DNA of 64,000 nucleotides from Acidimicrobiaceae bacterium (GTDB taxonomy: Bacteria > Actinomycetota > Acidimicrobiia > Acidimicrobiales > JAUTXP01), in assembly GCA_030837965.1 (NCBI GenBank), contig JAUTXP010000056.1, positions 1 to 64,000 of the forward strand. Direction: 5' to 3'. Made by a program: the position numbers and the translations under genes. Below the pieces are notes generated by a model. That model saw nothing but the letters and a program-made list of their open reading frames with translations. It was not told where the DNA came from and did not search any database. Positions 32,989-40,525 of the stretch are shown here, in pieces (within the stretch, counting starts at the first letter, position 1; every line of letters begins with the position of its first letter).

Positions 32989-33708
32989 GTGGACGTGCTC
33001 CTCGTTGAAGACGACGAGGCCATCGCGCGGCCGCTGTCGAGGGGCCTCGAGCGTGAGGGCTTCAAGGTCACGTGGGTGGCCACCGGCTTGGCCGCGGTGG
33101 ACGCGGCCGACGTCGATGTCGTCCTGCTCGACCTGGGCCTGCCGGACATCGACGGGTACGAGGTCTGTCGGCGCATCCGAGCTCGTTCCGACGTGCCCAT
33201 CGTGTTCCTCACGGCCCGGTCCGATGAGGTCGACCGGGTCGTGGGGTTGGAGCTGGGTGCGGACGACTACGTGGTGAAGCCGTTCGGCTTCCGGGAGCTG
33301 GTGGCCCGCATCCGAGCGGTGACCAGGCGTCGGTCGCCGGCGACCGCGGCCGACGCAGGCGGGCCATTGCACGTCGGCGCGTTGGAGTTGGACCGGCGCA
33401 CGCGCCGGGTCACGTTGGGCGGCGCAATGGTCGACCTGACGCCGAAGGAGTTCGACGTGGTGTCGCTGTTGGCGCAGGACCCCGGTGCCGTCTTCGCCCG
33501 TCAGCAGATCATGGAGCGGGTGTGGGGCCATCCGTGGTACGGGCCGACCAAGACGCTCGATGTGCACGTGGCGTCCATCCGCAAGAAGCTCGGCGATCCA
33601 GGGTGGATCGAGACGGTGCGGGGCGTGGGGTTCCGCATCCAGTCGGCGGGGAGCGCGGCCGTGGACGTGGCTGACGGCGACGCGGGTGACGCCGGCGCGT
33701 CCAGTTGA
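32989..33708 (+). CDS. OmpR-family response regulator
   Basis: A 239-residue regulator with a receiver domain (acidic pocket E7-D8-D9, phospho-acceptor D48, T75, K97 in VVKPF) and a C-terminal winged helix (VDLTPKEFDVVSLLAQDPGAVFARQQIMERVWG, then TLDVHVASIRKKLG). It is phosphorylated by the downstream kinase and binds DNA. The GTG start has no strong ribosome-binding site. Two TTGGCAAAG direct repeats about 45-55 bp upstream may be its own operator. Confidence 0.95.
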   Translation: MDVLLVEDDEAIARPLSRGLEREGFKVTWVATGLAAVDAADVDVVLLDLGLPDIDGYEVCRRIRARSDVPIVFLTARSDEVDRVVGLELGADDYVVKPFGFRELVARIRAVTRRRSPATAADAGGPLHVGALELDRRTRRVTLGGAMVDLTPKEFDVVSLLAQDPGAVFARQQIMERVWGHPWYGPTKTLDVHVASIRKKLGDPGWIETVRGVGFRIQSAGSAAVDVADGDAGDAGASS

Positions 33709-35333
33709 CCCGTCGGCTCCTTCTCGGGTACGTCTCGCTGACGCTGTTCGTGCTCGTGGTGTTGGAGATCCCGCTGGGGATCACCTTCGCCCGGTTCGAG
33801 CGGACGTCGCTGCGCGCCGGGGTGCGGCGCGACGCGGCCGCGTTGGCGCTGGCCGCGGAGGAGCCGTTGCAGACGGGCCAAGGCCGGCCGCTGGTCGCGC
33901 TCGTCGCGCAGTACCACCAGCGCACGGCGGGACGGGCCGTCATCGTGGATGTGCAGGGCAACGTGCGAGCCGACTCGGACCCGTTGCGGGACGGGCCGCG
34001 CAACTTCTCGTCGCGTCCCGAGATCGACGCCGCCTTGGCCAACCGCGAGGTGGTGGGGCATCGGCACTCGGACAGCCTGAGGACCAACCTGTTGTATGTC
34101 GCCGTGCCGGTTGCGTCGGGCGGCGTGGTGCGGGGCGCGGTGCGGGTGACGTATCCGGAGTCGTTCGTGGAGGCGCGGGTGCGGCGAGGCTGGCTGGTCC
34201 TTGCCGGGGTGGGGCTCAGCGTGTTGGGCTTCGTGTACTTGTTGAGCATCCAGTTGGCTCGGTCGGTGACGCGTCCGTTGCGAGAGTTGGAGTTGGCCGC
34301 GGGACGGATGGGGGAGGGCGAGTTGGATGCGCGGGTGGCGGTGCTCCAAGGGCCGCCGGAGTTGCGAGTGCTGGCCCATTCGTTCAATGAGACGGCGGAC
34401 AAACTGGAACGGATGGTCGACCAGCAGCGCCGGTTCGCGGCGGACGCCTCGCATCAACTACGAACGCCACTGGCCGCGTTGAGGCTGCGGTTGGAGAACG
34501 TGGAAGCCGAAGTCGACGCGGCCGTGAGTCGCGGCCGAGGTGCGGCGACGGCGACGGCGTTGGCGTCGGGGGCCGCGACGGCCGCAGCGGCGGCGTCGAC
34601 CGAGCTGTCAGACGACATCCAAGGTGCCATCGCCGAGGTTCACCGCTTGTCCCGGTTGGTCGATGGCCTGCTCGCCCTGGCCAGGGCCGAGCGCAGCGAT
34701 GCCGGAGTTGGCGCCGGCCGCGTGCCCGTCGATGTGGCCGCCATCGTGGCCGAGGCGGGGGTACGGTGGCAGCCGCTGGTGGAGGAGCATGGCGTGACAC
34801 TGTCGACCTGGGCCGATCCGCCATTGTGGGCACTGGCCACGCCGGGGCACTTGGAGCAGGTGATCGACAACCTTGTGGCCAATGCCGTCGACGTGGCCCC
34901 CGCGGGTTCAACGGTCGACCTCCGGGCCGCCGTTGCTGGGTCAGACGGTGGCGGCGACAATGGCTCGGTTGAGGTACACGTGGTCGACTCCGGCCCCGGC
35001 ATGACAGCCGAGCAGCGCGACCATGCCTTCGACCGCTTCTGGCGCTCGAGTGAGGCCCGTTCCAAACTGGGCGGCTCCGGGCTCGGGCTGTCCATCGTTC
35101 GCCAGCTCGTGATGAACGACGGTGGTTCGGTGGTGTTATTGGAGGCGGCTGGCGGCGGCTTGGACGCGTGCGTTCGCTTGCAGCGTTGTCCGCCGCCGGA
35201 GGCCGGGCCGGGCGAGTTGTCGGTGCCGTTTTTGGAGGGTTCTGCCGGCGGCGAAGGGGGCACGTCTTCGCCCGCGGTTGTCACCCGCCGCTGCGCCGCC
35301 CGCCCCCGCCGCCGGCCGACGCCTCCTGGCTGA
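33705..35333 (+). CDS. Sensor histidine kinase
   Basis: A 542-residue membrane kinase starting with TTG inside the regulator's stop. It has an N-terminal span (LGYVSLTLFVLVVLEIPLGI), an extracytoplasmic sensor (about 30-160), a second span (LVLAGVGLSVLGFVYLLSI), HAMP (SVTRPLRELELAAGRMGEGEL), the phospho-accepting H250 in ASHQLRTPLAALR, the N box NLVANAVD, G1 DSGPGM and G2 GGSGLGLSIV. An Ala/Thr-rich insertion (about 280-305) interrupts the dimerisation region. The signal is unknown. Confidence 0.94.
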   Translation: MTRRLLLGYVSLTLFVLVVLEIPLGITFARFERTSLRAGVRRDAAALALAAEEPLQTGQGRPLVALVAQYHQRTAGRAVIVDVQGNVRADSDPLRDGPRNFSSRPEIDAALANREVVGHRHSDSLRTNLLYVAVPVASGGVVRGAVRVTYPESFVEARVRRGWLVLAGVGLSVLGFVYLLSIQLARSVTRPLRELELAAGRMGEGELDARVAVLQGPPELRVLAHSFNETADKLERMVDQQRRFAADASHQLRTPLAALRLRLENVEAEVDAAVSRGRGAATATALASGAATAAAAASTELSDDIQGAIAEVHRLSRLVDGLLALARAERSDAGVGAGRVPVDVAAIVAEAGVRWQPLVEEHGVTLSTWADPPLWALATPGHLEQVIDNLVANAVDVAPAGSTVDLRAAVAGSDGGGDNGSVEVHVVDSGPGMTAEQRDHAFDRFWRSSEARSKLGGSGLGLSIVRQLVMNDGGSVVLLEAAGGGLDACVRLQRCPPPEAGPGELSVPFLEGSAGGEGGTSSPAVVTRRCAARPRRRPTPPG

Positions 35334-35379
35334 GCAGGGCGCTACAGTTTCCGTCCGCGCCGGCTTCCGGCGTCGGTTC

Positions 35380-35463
35380 GTCGGAGTGGCGGAATAGGCA
35401 GACGCGCCAGCTTGAGGGGCTGGTGTCCGCAAGGACGTGGGGGTTCAAGTCCCCCCTCCGACA
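35380..35463 (+). tRNA. tRNA-Leu (anticodon GAG)
   Basis: An 84-nt class II tRNA. The acceptor stem GTCGGAG pairs with CTCCGAC, with discriminator A. The anticodon stem CCAGC/GCTGG has loop TTGAGGG, giving anticodon GAG. A long variable arm (TGTCCGCAAGGACG) and the T arm GGGGG-TTCAAGT-CCCCC complete it. CCA is not encoded. The 3' third is duplicated at 63267-63292. Confidence 0.97.
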
Positions 35464-35465
35464 CG
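35440..35465 (+). repeat. attL: left direct repeat at the tRNA-Leu 3' end
   Basis: Positions 35440-35465 match 63267-63292 with one mismatch. The perfect core is CAAGTCCCCCCTCCGACACG (35446-35465). It covers the T arm and acceptor strand, so integration restores a full tRNA. Confidence 0.93.
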
Positions 35466-37127
35466 CTCCTGGCTATACGCGGGACGGGCTTCGACTTCGA
35501 TAAGCCCGCTCTCGTGATACGTCAGGGAGAGGCCGACTTCGTCATAGATGTCGGTCCGCTCCTCCGGGGTGAGGTAACCGTTCAGGGCTCGCACGATGTC
35601 CTTGAGCGCGGCGACCATCGCCCGGATCTCCTTCTTGGTCAGCACCCGCTCAGGAGCCGCGTTGCCAAGGACCCTCTCGGCCACAGCCCGCTCGGCCAGC
35701 ACGTCGGCGATCCACTTGCCGATCGTCGCCTCGTCGACGCCGGCGTCGAGCGCCTTGCGGTACTTGTCGAGGCGGTCGTCGCACGACTTGATCGTCTCGC
35801 GGGCGGCGGCGATGCGGGCATGGTCCTGGTTCTCGAGGTTCACGGACTGCGCCATGAGCTCGACCGTGTCCTCGATGTGCCGGTCGCTGAAGCTCTCCGC
35901 CAGCCACTTGTCGAGCTCGGGCACGATGAGCTTCTCCCTCACGTTGACCGACTTCGGATGCCGCTGCTTCGCCGCGCCGTACTCCTTCGGCGTCACGCAC
36001 CGGTAGTACGGCTCGTCGTGCAGCCAGGCTCCCTGCATCCGCCGGGCGCAGCAGGCGCAGAACAGGCGACTGCTCAAGCAGTAGACGTTCTTGCGGCGTG
36101 GGCGCACGACGGCGAACCGCTTGCCCGCTGCGGCCCGAAGTTGAGCGGCCTGGTCGAACAGCTCGTCCGACACGAGCGCCTCATGGGTCTTCTCGGCTGA
36201 CCAGACCCAGTCGCCCTTGTCGTTCCAGCGCATCTTGGTCTCGTAGCCCATGGCCACGTCCTCGATGTCCATGAGGACCTCGTCGCGGCGCTGCTTGTTC
36301 CAGACCTGCCTTCCGGTGTACCGGGGGTTGTCGAGGATCGCCCGCACCGCGGTCTTCGCCCATGCGCCGCCGTTGCCCTGGCGGTGCTTGTTGCGCTCGG
36401 GGTCGTGGGCCGAGGGAGACGGGATGCCGTCAGCCGTCAGCCCCTCGGCGATGGCGAGGACACCCTTGCCCGCCACGTACTCGGAGAAGATGCGGCCGAC
36501 GACGGGCGCGGCCACGGGGTCCGGCACCAGCCTGTGCAGCCTGGCCCCGTCAGCCGCCTTGGACGGGTTGGGGTGCGGCCCGGCGTCGCCCAGCATGTAG
36601 CCGTACGGGGGCCTGCCGCCCAGGAACCGCCCCTCAGTCGCCGCCTGTGCGGCCATGGCGGCGCGCACGCGGATCTTGATGCGGTTGCGCTCGCCCTTGC
36701 TCATGCCGCCGTACAGGCTCATCACCATGTCGTGGGCGTCGGAGCCGGGATCGACCGCGCCGCCCACCTCGGGCACCCAGAGCTCAACGCCGAAGTGGAC
36801 GAACAGGGGGAAGATCAGCCCGAACTGGTTGCCGTAGAACATGCGGTGCGGCTCGCCGATCACCACGGCGTCGAAGCCCCGCTCGGGGTCGCGCATCGCC
36901 ACGAGCAGGTCGGCCGAGCGCGGCCGGCGCTTCCAGGGCAGCGAGCGCGACTGGCCCTTGTCGAAGAACTCGGCGACGACCTCGCCGCCGTGCGGCTTGA
37001 TGAGCGCCTCGGCGCGCGCCAGTTGCCAGGCGCGCGAGGACTCGGGGTCTTGGTTGTCCTCGGTCGAGCAGCGGCCCGCGAAAGCGAACCGCTTGCCCGC
37101 CTGTTGGTTGTCGGGTCGGACGGTCAT
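35445..37127 (-). CDS. Large serine recombinase (integrase of the element)
   Basis: A 560-residue site-specific recombinase. The N-terminal resolvase domain has catalytic serine S21 in RCSTEDNQ and arginines in MSKGERNRIKIRVRAAM. The Recombinase domain (about 165-300, GGRPPYGYM ... NPRYTGRQVWNK) is followed by a zinc ribbon (FCACCARRM near 355, YYRCV near 374) and a coiled-coil region (about 420-500). Its TGA stop (35445-35447) lies at the attL core, so its last 6-7 codons are att sequence. Its ATG overlaps the stop of the 57-residue upstream gene. Use of a tRNA target by a serine rather than tyrosine recombinase is unusual. Confidence 0.95.
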   Translation of the reverse strand: MTVRPDNQQAGKRFAFAGRCSTEDNQDPESSRAWQLARAEALIKPHGGEVVAEFFDKGQSRSLPWKRRPRSADLLVAMRDPERGFDAVVIGEPHRMFYGNQFGLIFPLFVHFGVELWVPEVGGAVDPGSDAHDMVMSLYGGMSKGERNRIKIRVRAAMAAQAATEGRFLGGRPPYGYMLGDAGPHPNPSKAADGARLHRLVPDPVAAPVVGRIFSEYVAGKGVLAIAEGLTADGIPSPSAHDPERNKHRQGNGGAWAKTAVRAILDNPRYTGRQVWNKQRRDEVLMDIEDVAMGYETKMRWNDKGDWVWSAEKTHEALVSDELFDQAAQLRAAAGKRFAVVRPRRKNVYCLSSRLFCACCARRMQGAWLHDEPYYRCVTPKEYGAAKQRHPKSVNVREKLIVPELDKWLAESFSDRHIEDTVELMAQSVNLENQDHARIAAARETIKSCDDRLDKYRKALDAGVDEATIGKWIADVLAERAVAERVLGNAAPERVLTKKEIRAMVAALKDIVRALNGYLTPEERTDIYDEVGLSLTYHESGLIEVEARPAYSQERVGGGT

Positions 37128-37297
37128 GTGGACAGTTGTACGTCGACTTCATGGTCGTGCGCAGGGATATCCGCCGCCGCCCGCTGCAGCACCCGGAGCA
37201 GCACCGCCGCGGCTCGTGGAGTGAGCCGCGGCGGGTCCTCGGGCACCACCACCCGGATGGGCGGCGGGGGTTGTGCCTTTGGTCTTCGCTCGGTCAC
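37124..37297 (-). CDS. 57-residue protein coupled to the recombinase
   Basis: A GTG start at 37297 overlaps the stop of the upstream gene, and its own TGA overlaps the recombinase ATG. The protein is Pro/Arg-rich at the N-terminus (TERRPKAQPPPPIRVVVPED) with a helix LTPRAAAVLLRVLQRAAADI. No family is recognised. Its tight coupling makes a recombination directionality factor or recombinase partner plausible, but this is a guess from position. Confidence 0.6.
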   Translation of the reverse strand: MTERRPKAQPPPPIRVVVPEDPPRLTPRAAAVLLRVLQRAAADIPAHDHEVDVQLST

Positions 37298-37542
37298 GGG
37301 ACCTGCGCCCCTTCGAGGCGTGCGACTCGCTCGCGCAGGTCGGTGACGACGCCCTCTACGCGCTCGACCGCCTGGCCCACCCGGTCGACCGAGGAGTGAA
37401 GGGTGTCGAGGGACTGGTCGACTACGGCTGCCCGCTGCTGGCCGACGCGCCGGTCCGACGAGCGTGCCGCGGCGAACGTGAGCAACGCCGCGAGGGTGGG
37501 CGGGAGTGCGGCCACGACGGCCACCACGACGGCGACGGTCAT
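37294..37542 (-). CDS. 82-residue membrane-anchored coiled-coil protein
   Basis: One N-terminal membrane span (TVAVVVAVVAALPPTLAALL, then TFAAA) is followed by a heptad-patterned helix (QSLDTLHSSVDRVGQAVERV ... LRERVARLEG). It resembles small phage- and plasmid-borne anchor proteins but is not assigned. It overlaps both neighbours by 4 bp, in the leftward operon that ends with the recombinase. Confidence 0.6.
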   Translation of the reverse strand: MTVAVVVAVVAALPPTLAALLTFAAARSSDRRVGQQRAAVVDQSLDTLHSSVDRVGQAVERVEGVVTDLRERVARLEGAQVP

Positions 37543-38366
37543 GGGCGCCTCCCGAAGACGAGCACGTCCTCATGCGCCACCACGCGGAAGGGGTGCCCGC
37601 GCTCCCGAGCGCGACGGACCTCGGACAGTTGGAAGAACGACGCCCTGGGGACAAGGCGGTCGCCCCGGACCGCGGCCAGGAGGGCGACGTCGCGCTCGAT
37701 GAGCCGGAAGCCCGCCCTTGCCGCGGTGTCGACCAGGCGGCCGGGCAGGTCGACCAGCACGCCGTCGCGACGCCACGGCCGCGCCGTCAGCGCGACCACG
37801 CCGTCAGCCGCGAGCACGAACGACGCCTCGCGGAACATCGCCTCCATGGCCGCGAGGATCGTGTCGAGCCCTTGATGGGCCAGGTTGGCGGGGTCGGCCG
37901 AGTAGCGGTGGTCCCACTTCCGAACGCCGGCCCTGCTGGTGCGCACCCGGCCGTGCGTGGTCGCGCCGTACGGCGGCGAGGTCAGGATCAGCGCCACCTG
38001 GCCGGCCGCGTCCGAGGGGACGTACGACCGGAGGTGGCGGCAGTCGCCGAGGACGACCTCCGCTTCGCCGCTCGCGCCGTTGGCCCGGGCGTGGGCGACG
38101 TTCATCCTGGCGGCCGCCGACCACCGCGCCTCGTACTCGATGCCGATGGCGTCGCGTCCAAGGTGGATCGCCTCCACCAGGGTGGTGCCGATCCCGCACA
38201 TCGGGTCGAACACGAGATCGCCGGGCTTGGTGAAGGTGCTGATGGCGTGGGCGGCAAGCTCGGGGAGCATCTTGGCCGGGTGCGGCATCGAGTCGGGCAG
38301 ATACCGACCGCGCCGCTGCACCTGGCTCGGCCGGTTGGCGACGTGCCATACCGAGGTACTGGTCAC
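37539..38366 (-). CDS. Site-specific DNA methyltransferase (TSPPY type)
   Basis: A 275-residue DNA methyltransferase from the GTG at 38366. SAM motif I is DPMCGIGTT (54-62) and the catalytic motif IV is TSPPY (129-133), as in N4-cytosine and some N6-adenine enzymes of the beta class, with motif IV after motif I. The acidic motif II is in GIEYEARW. No restriction nuclease is adjacent, so it may protect the element from host restriction or mark its DNA. It overlaps the upstream paralogue by 4 bp. Confidence 0.85.
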   Translation of the reverse strand: MTSTSVWHVANRPSQVQRRGRYLPDSMPHPAKMLPELAAHAISTFTKPGDLVFDPMCGIGTTLVEAIHLGRDAIGIEYEARWSAAARMNVAHARANGASGEAEVVLGDCRHLRSYVPSDAAGQVALILTSPPYGATTHGRVRTSRAGVRKWDHRYSADPANLAHQGLDTILAAMEAMFREASFVLAADGVVALTARPWRRDGVLVDLPGRLVDTAARAGFRLIERDVALLAAVRGDRLVPRASFFQLSEVRRARERGHPFRVVAHEDVLVFGRRP

Positions 38367-38938
38367 GGGCGGCCACCCCCGAAGACAAGGACGTCGGCGT
38401 GGCGGACCGGCCCGCGCTCGCCGCCGTCGGCCAGCAGGGCGACCACGTGCTGGACGTAGTGGAGCCCGCCCGCGGCGGCGAGGTCGACGGCGGTGCCGAG
38501 CGCCTCCCCGCGGCCCAGGAAGCCGACGACAAGATGCCCGCCGGGCCGGAGCAGTGCAGCCGCCTGCTTCACGGTGGCCACGAAGGCGTCCCTCGGCGGG
38601 GCGAACGCACGTCCCGTCCGGAAGCACGGCTCCGGCGGCAGCACGACACCAAGGGCCACGTGGCCGTCGAACCCCTCGAGGCCCGCCTCGGGCCAGGCGC
38701 CGCCGAGGCCCGGCGTCGTGACGACGACGACTGGGGTGCGGCGCGCACGCACGGCGGCGAGGGCAACGTCGCTGCCGGTCGGCGCCAGGTCGAGCACCAC
38801 GTCGCCTGGAGCGGAGTAGGAGTCGACGATGTGCTGGGCGAGCCCCGAGCGGCCGCAGGCCTGGTCCTCTGTTGCGCCCTCGGGCGCGAGCTGCCAGAGG
38901 GCGAGGGGGACGTCGGGAAACGAGTTCTGGTCTGACAT
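38363..38938 (-). CDS. Degenerate paralogue of the adjacent DNA methyltransferase
   Basis: A 191-residue methyltransferase-fold protein, first in the leftward operon. It aligns with its neighbour: HIVDSYSAPGDVVLDLAPTG (36-55) against HAISTFTKPGDLVFDPMCGI, and both end in a DVLVFG-RP tail. Motif I is altered (LAPTGSDVAL), and where TSPPY should be there is VVLPPEP (98-104), so it should be catalytically inactive. Such pairs often form heterodimers in which one subunit catalyses and the other binds DNA. A function as specificity or regulatory subunit is inference. Confidence 0.7.
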   Translation of the reverse strand: MSDQNSFPDVPLALWQLAPEGATEDQACGRSGLAQHIVDSYSAPGDVVLDLAPTGSDVALAAVRARRTPVVVVTTPGLGGAWPEAGLEGFDGHVALGVVLPPEPCFRTGRAFAPPRDAFVATVKQAAALLRPGGHLVVGFLGRGEALGTAVDLAAAGGLHYVQHVVALLADGGERGPVRHADVLVFGGGRP

Positions 38939-38983
38939 GGGCTTGACACCGTCCGGCCCACGCCACGCGCCTGGTCATAAGAG

Positions 38984-38997
38984 AAACCGGGTTTTCG
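38984..38997. promoter_or_regulatory. AAACCGGGTTT operator, left copy
   Basis: AAACCGGGTTTTCG sits 46 bp upstream of the leftward operon's ATG, just above a possible minus-strand -10 (TTATGAC). Its exact reverse complement is at 40026-40039 ahead of the transfer operon. The inner AAACC-GGTTT is palindromic, as expected for a dimeric regulator. Confidence 0.65.
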
Positions 38998-39005
38998 GCC
39001 CCGAA

Positions 39006-39208
39006 TGTCACTCGGTTCGCTCGGAAACGGCCGCAAAAATCACGGCTGGAGTGACAGCCGAGTGACACGGCCGGTAGAGCCCTCGACGCCGACGGGCGCG
39101 CCGCGAAAAATTCTTCTCGGCCTCGATCCGCACGCCGCTTGGGGTCGGCCCAGCGCGAAAGCCCTGCTCAGCGGACCGGGCTGCGCAGTGTGACAGCGCG
39201 TTTGTCAC
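39006..39208. promoter_or_regulatory. Cluster of five GTGACA/TGTCAC sites between the divergent operons
   Basis: The 366-nt gap 38939-39304 has no gene. TGTCAC occurs at 39006 and 39203, and GTGACA at 39051, 39062 and 39190. TGTCACTCGG (39006-39015) and CCGAGTGACA (39058-39067) are perfect inverted repeats. GTGACA-N7-TGTCAC (39190-39208) is a compact palindrome. Likely a control region for excision versus transfer genes. Confidence 0.6.
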
Positions 39209-39304
39209 TCCCGTGTCCCTGAACTGTCCCGCCCTTGTCCCAAATCTGTACCAGGCCTCTGGCCTCCTTCGACCGTCGATCCATCCCGTTCGAGGAGGCC
39301 AGCC

Positions 39305-40015
39305 ATGTCCCTTCACCAGTCGCCGTTCGATGCGCTTGAGTCGTCGTTCCGGCTCCTGTGCGAGCCGCCCACCAACATCGCCATCAACGGCGCAGAGGTG
39401 GGCTGGCCGCTCCCCCCTCGGCTCGTGCCGCTCGACGAGCTGCGCGGCCGCCTCCTCCACCCGGCCACCCCGTTCGAGGTCCGCGACCGGGTCATGCTCG
39501 TTCTGGCCCGGAAGGCGAAGTCCTCGGGCGGCTGCTGGACGGTGGCGCTGGCAGGGCTGCTGCTCCCTGGGCTCCGGGCGTCGATCGGGCCGCTGACCAG
39601 GCTCCACCCGAGGGAGGCCGCCGACATCGAGGCCGAGACCCTCGCCGAGCTCATGCGGGTGTTGGCGGCCTTCGACCACGACGACCGCGTCGCGGCCCGG
39701 CTGGTCTGGCGGGCAGCACGTCACACCCGCGAGCGCACGGCACGCGAGCTGACCCAGGCGGCCAAGCGCGAGCCGACGCCGCTGCCCGCCGCGCCACACC
39801 GCCCTTGGGGCCATCCCGACTTCGTCTTGGCGGAGGCGGTCGCAGCCGGAGTCATCACCGCAGCGGAGGCTGAGCTGATCGGCGACACCCGCATCGACGG
39901 CCGGAGCCTGTGTGCCTGGGCCAAGGCGAACGGCATCCCGGACGGTGCGGCGCGGATGCGACGAATGCGGGCCGAGCGACGCCTGGTCGAGTGGATCGTC
40001 AAAAAAAGTGCGTGA
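39305..40015 (+). CDS. Sigma-factor-like regulatory protein of actinobacterial mobile elements
   Basis: A 236-residue protein with a good ribosome-binding site (GAGGAGG). The segment PLPPRLVPLDELRGRLLHPATPFEVRDRVM, followed by helices IEAETLAELMRVLAAF and RVAARLVWRAARHTR, recalls proteins found at the head of transfer operons in actinobacterial elements. The C-terminus (ITAAEAELIGDTRIDGRSLCAWAKANGI) looks like a sigma region 4 or helix-turn-helix. It lies between two copies of the AAACC-GGTTT palindrome, so it is the best candidate for the switch regulator. The family name is uncertain. Confidence 0.55.
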   Translation: MSLHQSPFDALESSFRLLCEPPTNIAINGAEVGWPLPPRLVPLDELRGRLLHPATPFEVRDRVMLVLARKAKSSGGCWTVALAGLLLPGLRASIGPLTRLHPREAADIEAETLAELMRVLAAFDHDDRVAARLVWRAARHTRERTARELTQAAKREPTPLPAAPHRPWGHPDFVLAEAVAAGVITAAEAELIGDTRIDGRSLCAWAKANGIPDGAARMRRMRAERRLVEWIVKKSA

Positions 40016-40025
40016 CGTTTCGCCT

Positions 40026-40039
40026 CGAAAACCCGGTTT
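40026..40039. promoter_or_regulatory. AAACCCGGTTT operator, right copy
   Basis: CGAAAACCCGGTTT is the exact reverse complement of 38984-38997. It lies 10 bp after the regulator stop and about 160 bp upstream of the pilin gene, in the 183-nt leader of the transfer operon. Confidence 0.6.
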
Positions 40040-40198
40040 AGAGAGTGCGGGTCGCCTCTCCGAACGCGACGACGCCGGGCCAGGCACACGCCACGCGCCA
40101 AGGCACGAGCCCAGGAGGGAGGTGAGCACCGCCCACCGCCCGGCCCGTCGCCGGAGGGCGACCCGACCACGACGACGCCACTCGACCCAGGAGGCCTC

Positions 40199-40525
40199 AT
40201 GCACCGATCCCACCGTCGCATCGCCAGCGTGGCGACCGCGGCCTGCGTCTCGCTGGTGTTCGCCGCGAGCCCGGCGTGGGCCGAGGGCGAGCCGCCGTCC
40301 CTCGGCAAGGTCGTCGACAACGCCCGCCTCTGGGTGATGGGGATGCTGGCCGGGCTGGCGACCCTGTACTTCGTCATCGGCGCGGCGCGCTACGTGATGG
40401 CGGGCGGCGACCCCGGCCAGGTGGAGAGGGCCAAGCAGACGCTGAAGTCGGCAATGGCGGGCTACGCCCTCGCACTGCTGGCGCCGGTCGTGCTCGCCGT
40501 GCTGCGCGGGATCGTGGGCGCGTGA
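40199..40525 (+). CDS. VirB2/TrbC-like pilin subunit
   Basis: A 108-residue type IV secretion pilin candidate. A signal peptide ends near AWA-EG (residue 28), and two hydrophobic helices (WVMGMLAGLATLYFVIGAAR and AMAGYALALLAPVVLAVLRG) flank a short polar loop with GGDPGQVERAK, the classic VirB2 pattern. AGGAGG precedes the ATG. It overlaps the VirB6-like gene by 1 bp and opens the transfer operon. Confidence 0.82.
   Translation: MHRSHRRIASVATAACVSLVFAASPAWAEGEPPSLGKVVDNARLWVMGMLAGLATLYFVIGAARYVMAGGDPGQVERAKQTLKSAMAGYALALLAPVVLAVLRGIVGA

Noticed and set aside
36384-37346. Plus-strand frame opposite the serine recombinase
   Set aside because: No domain or start signal; the recombinase has catalytic and zinc-ribbon motifs.
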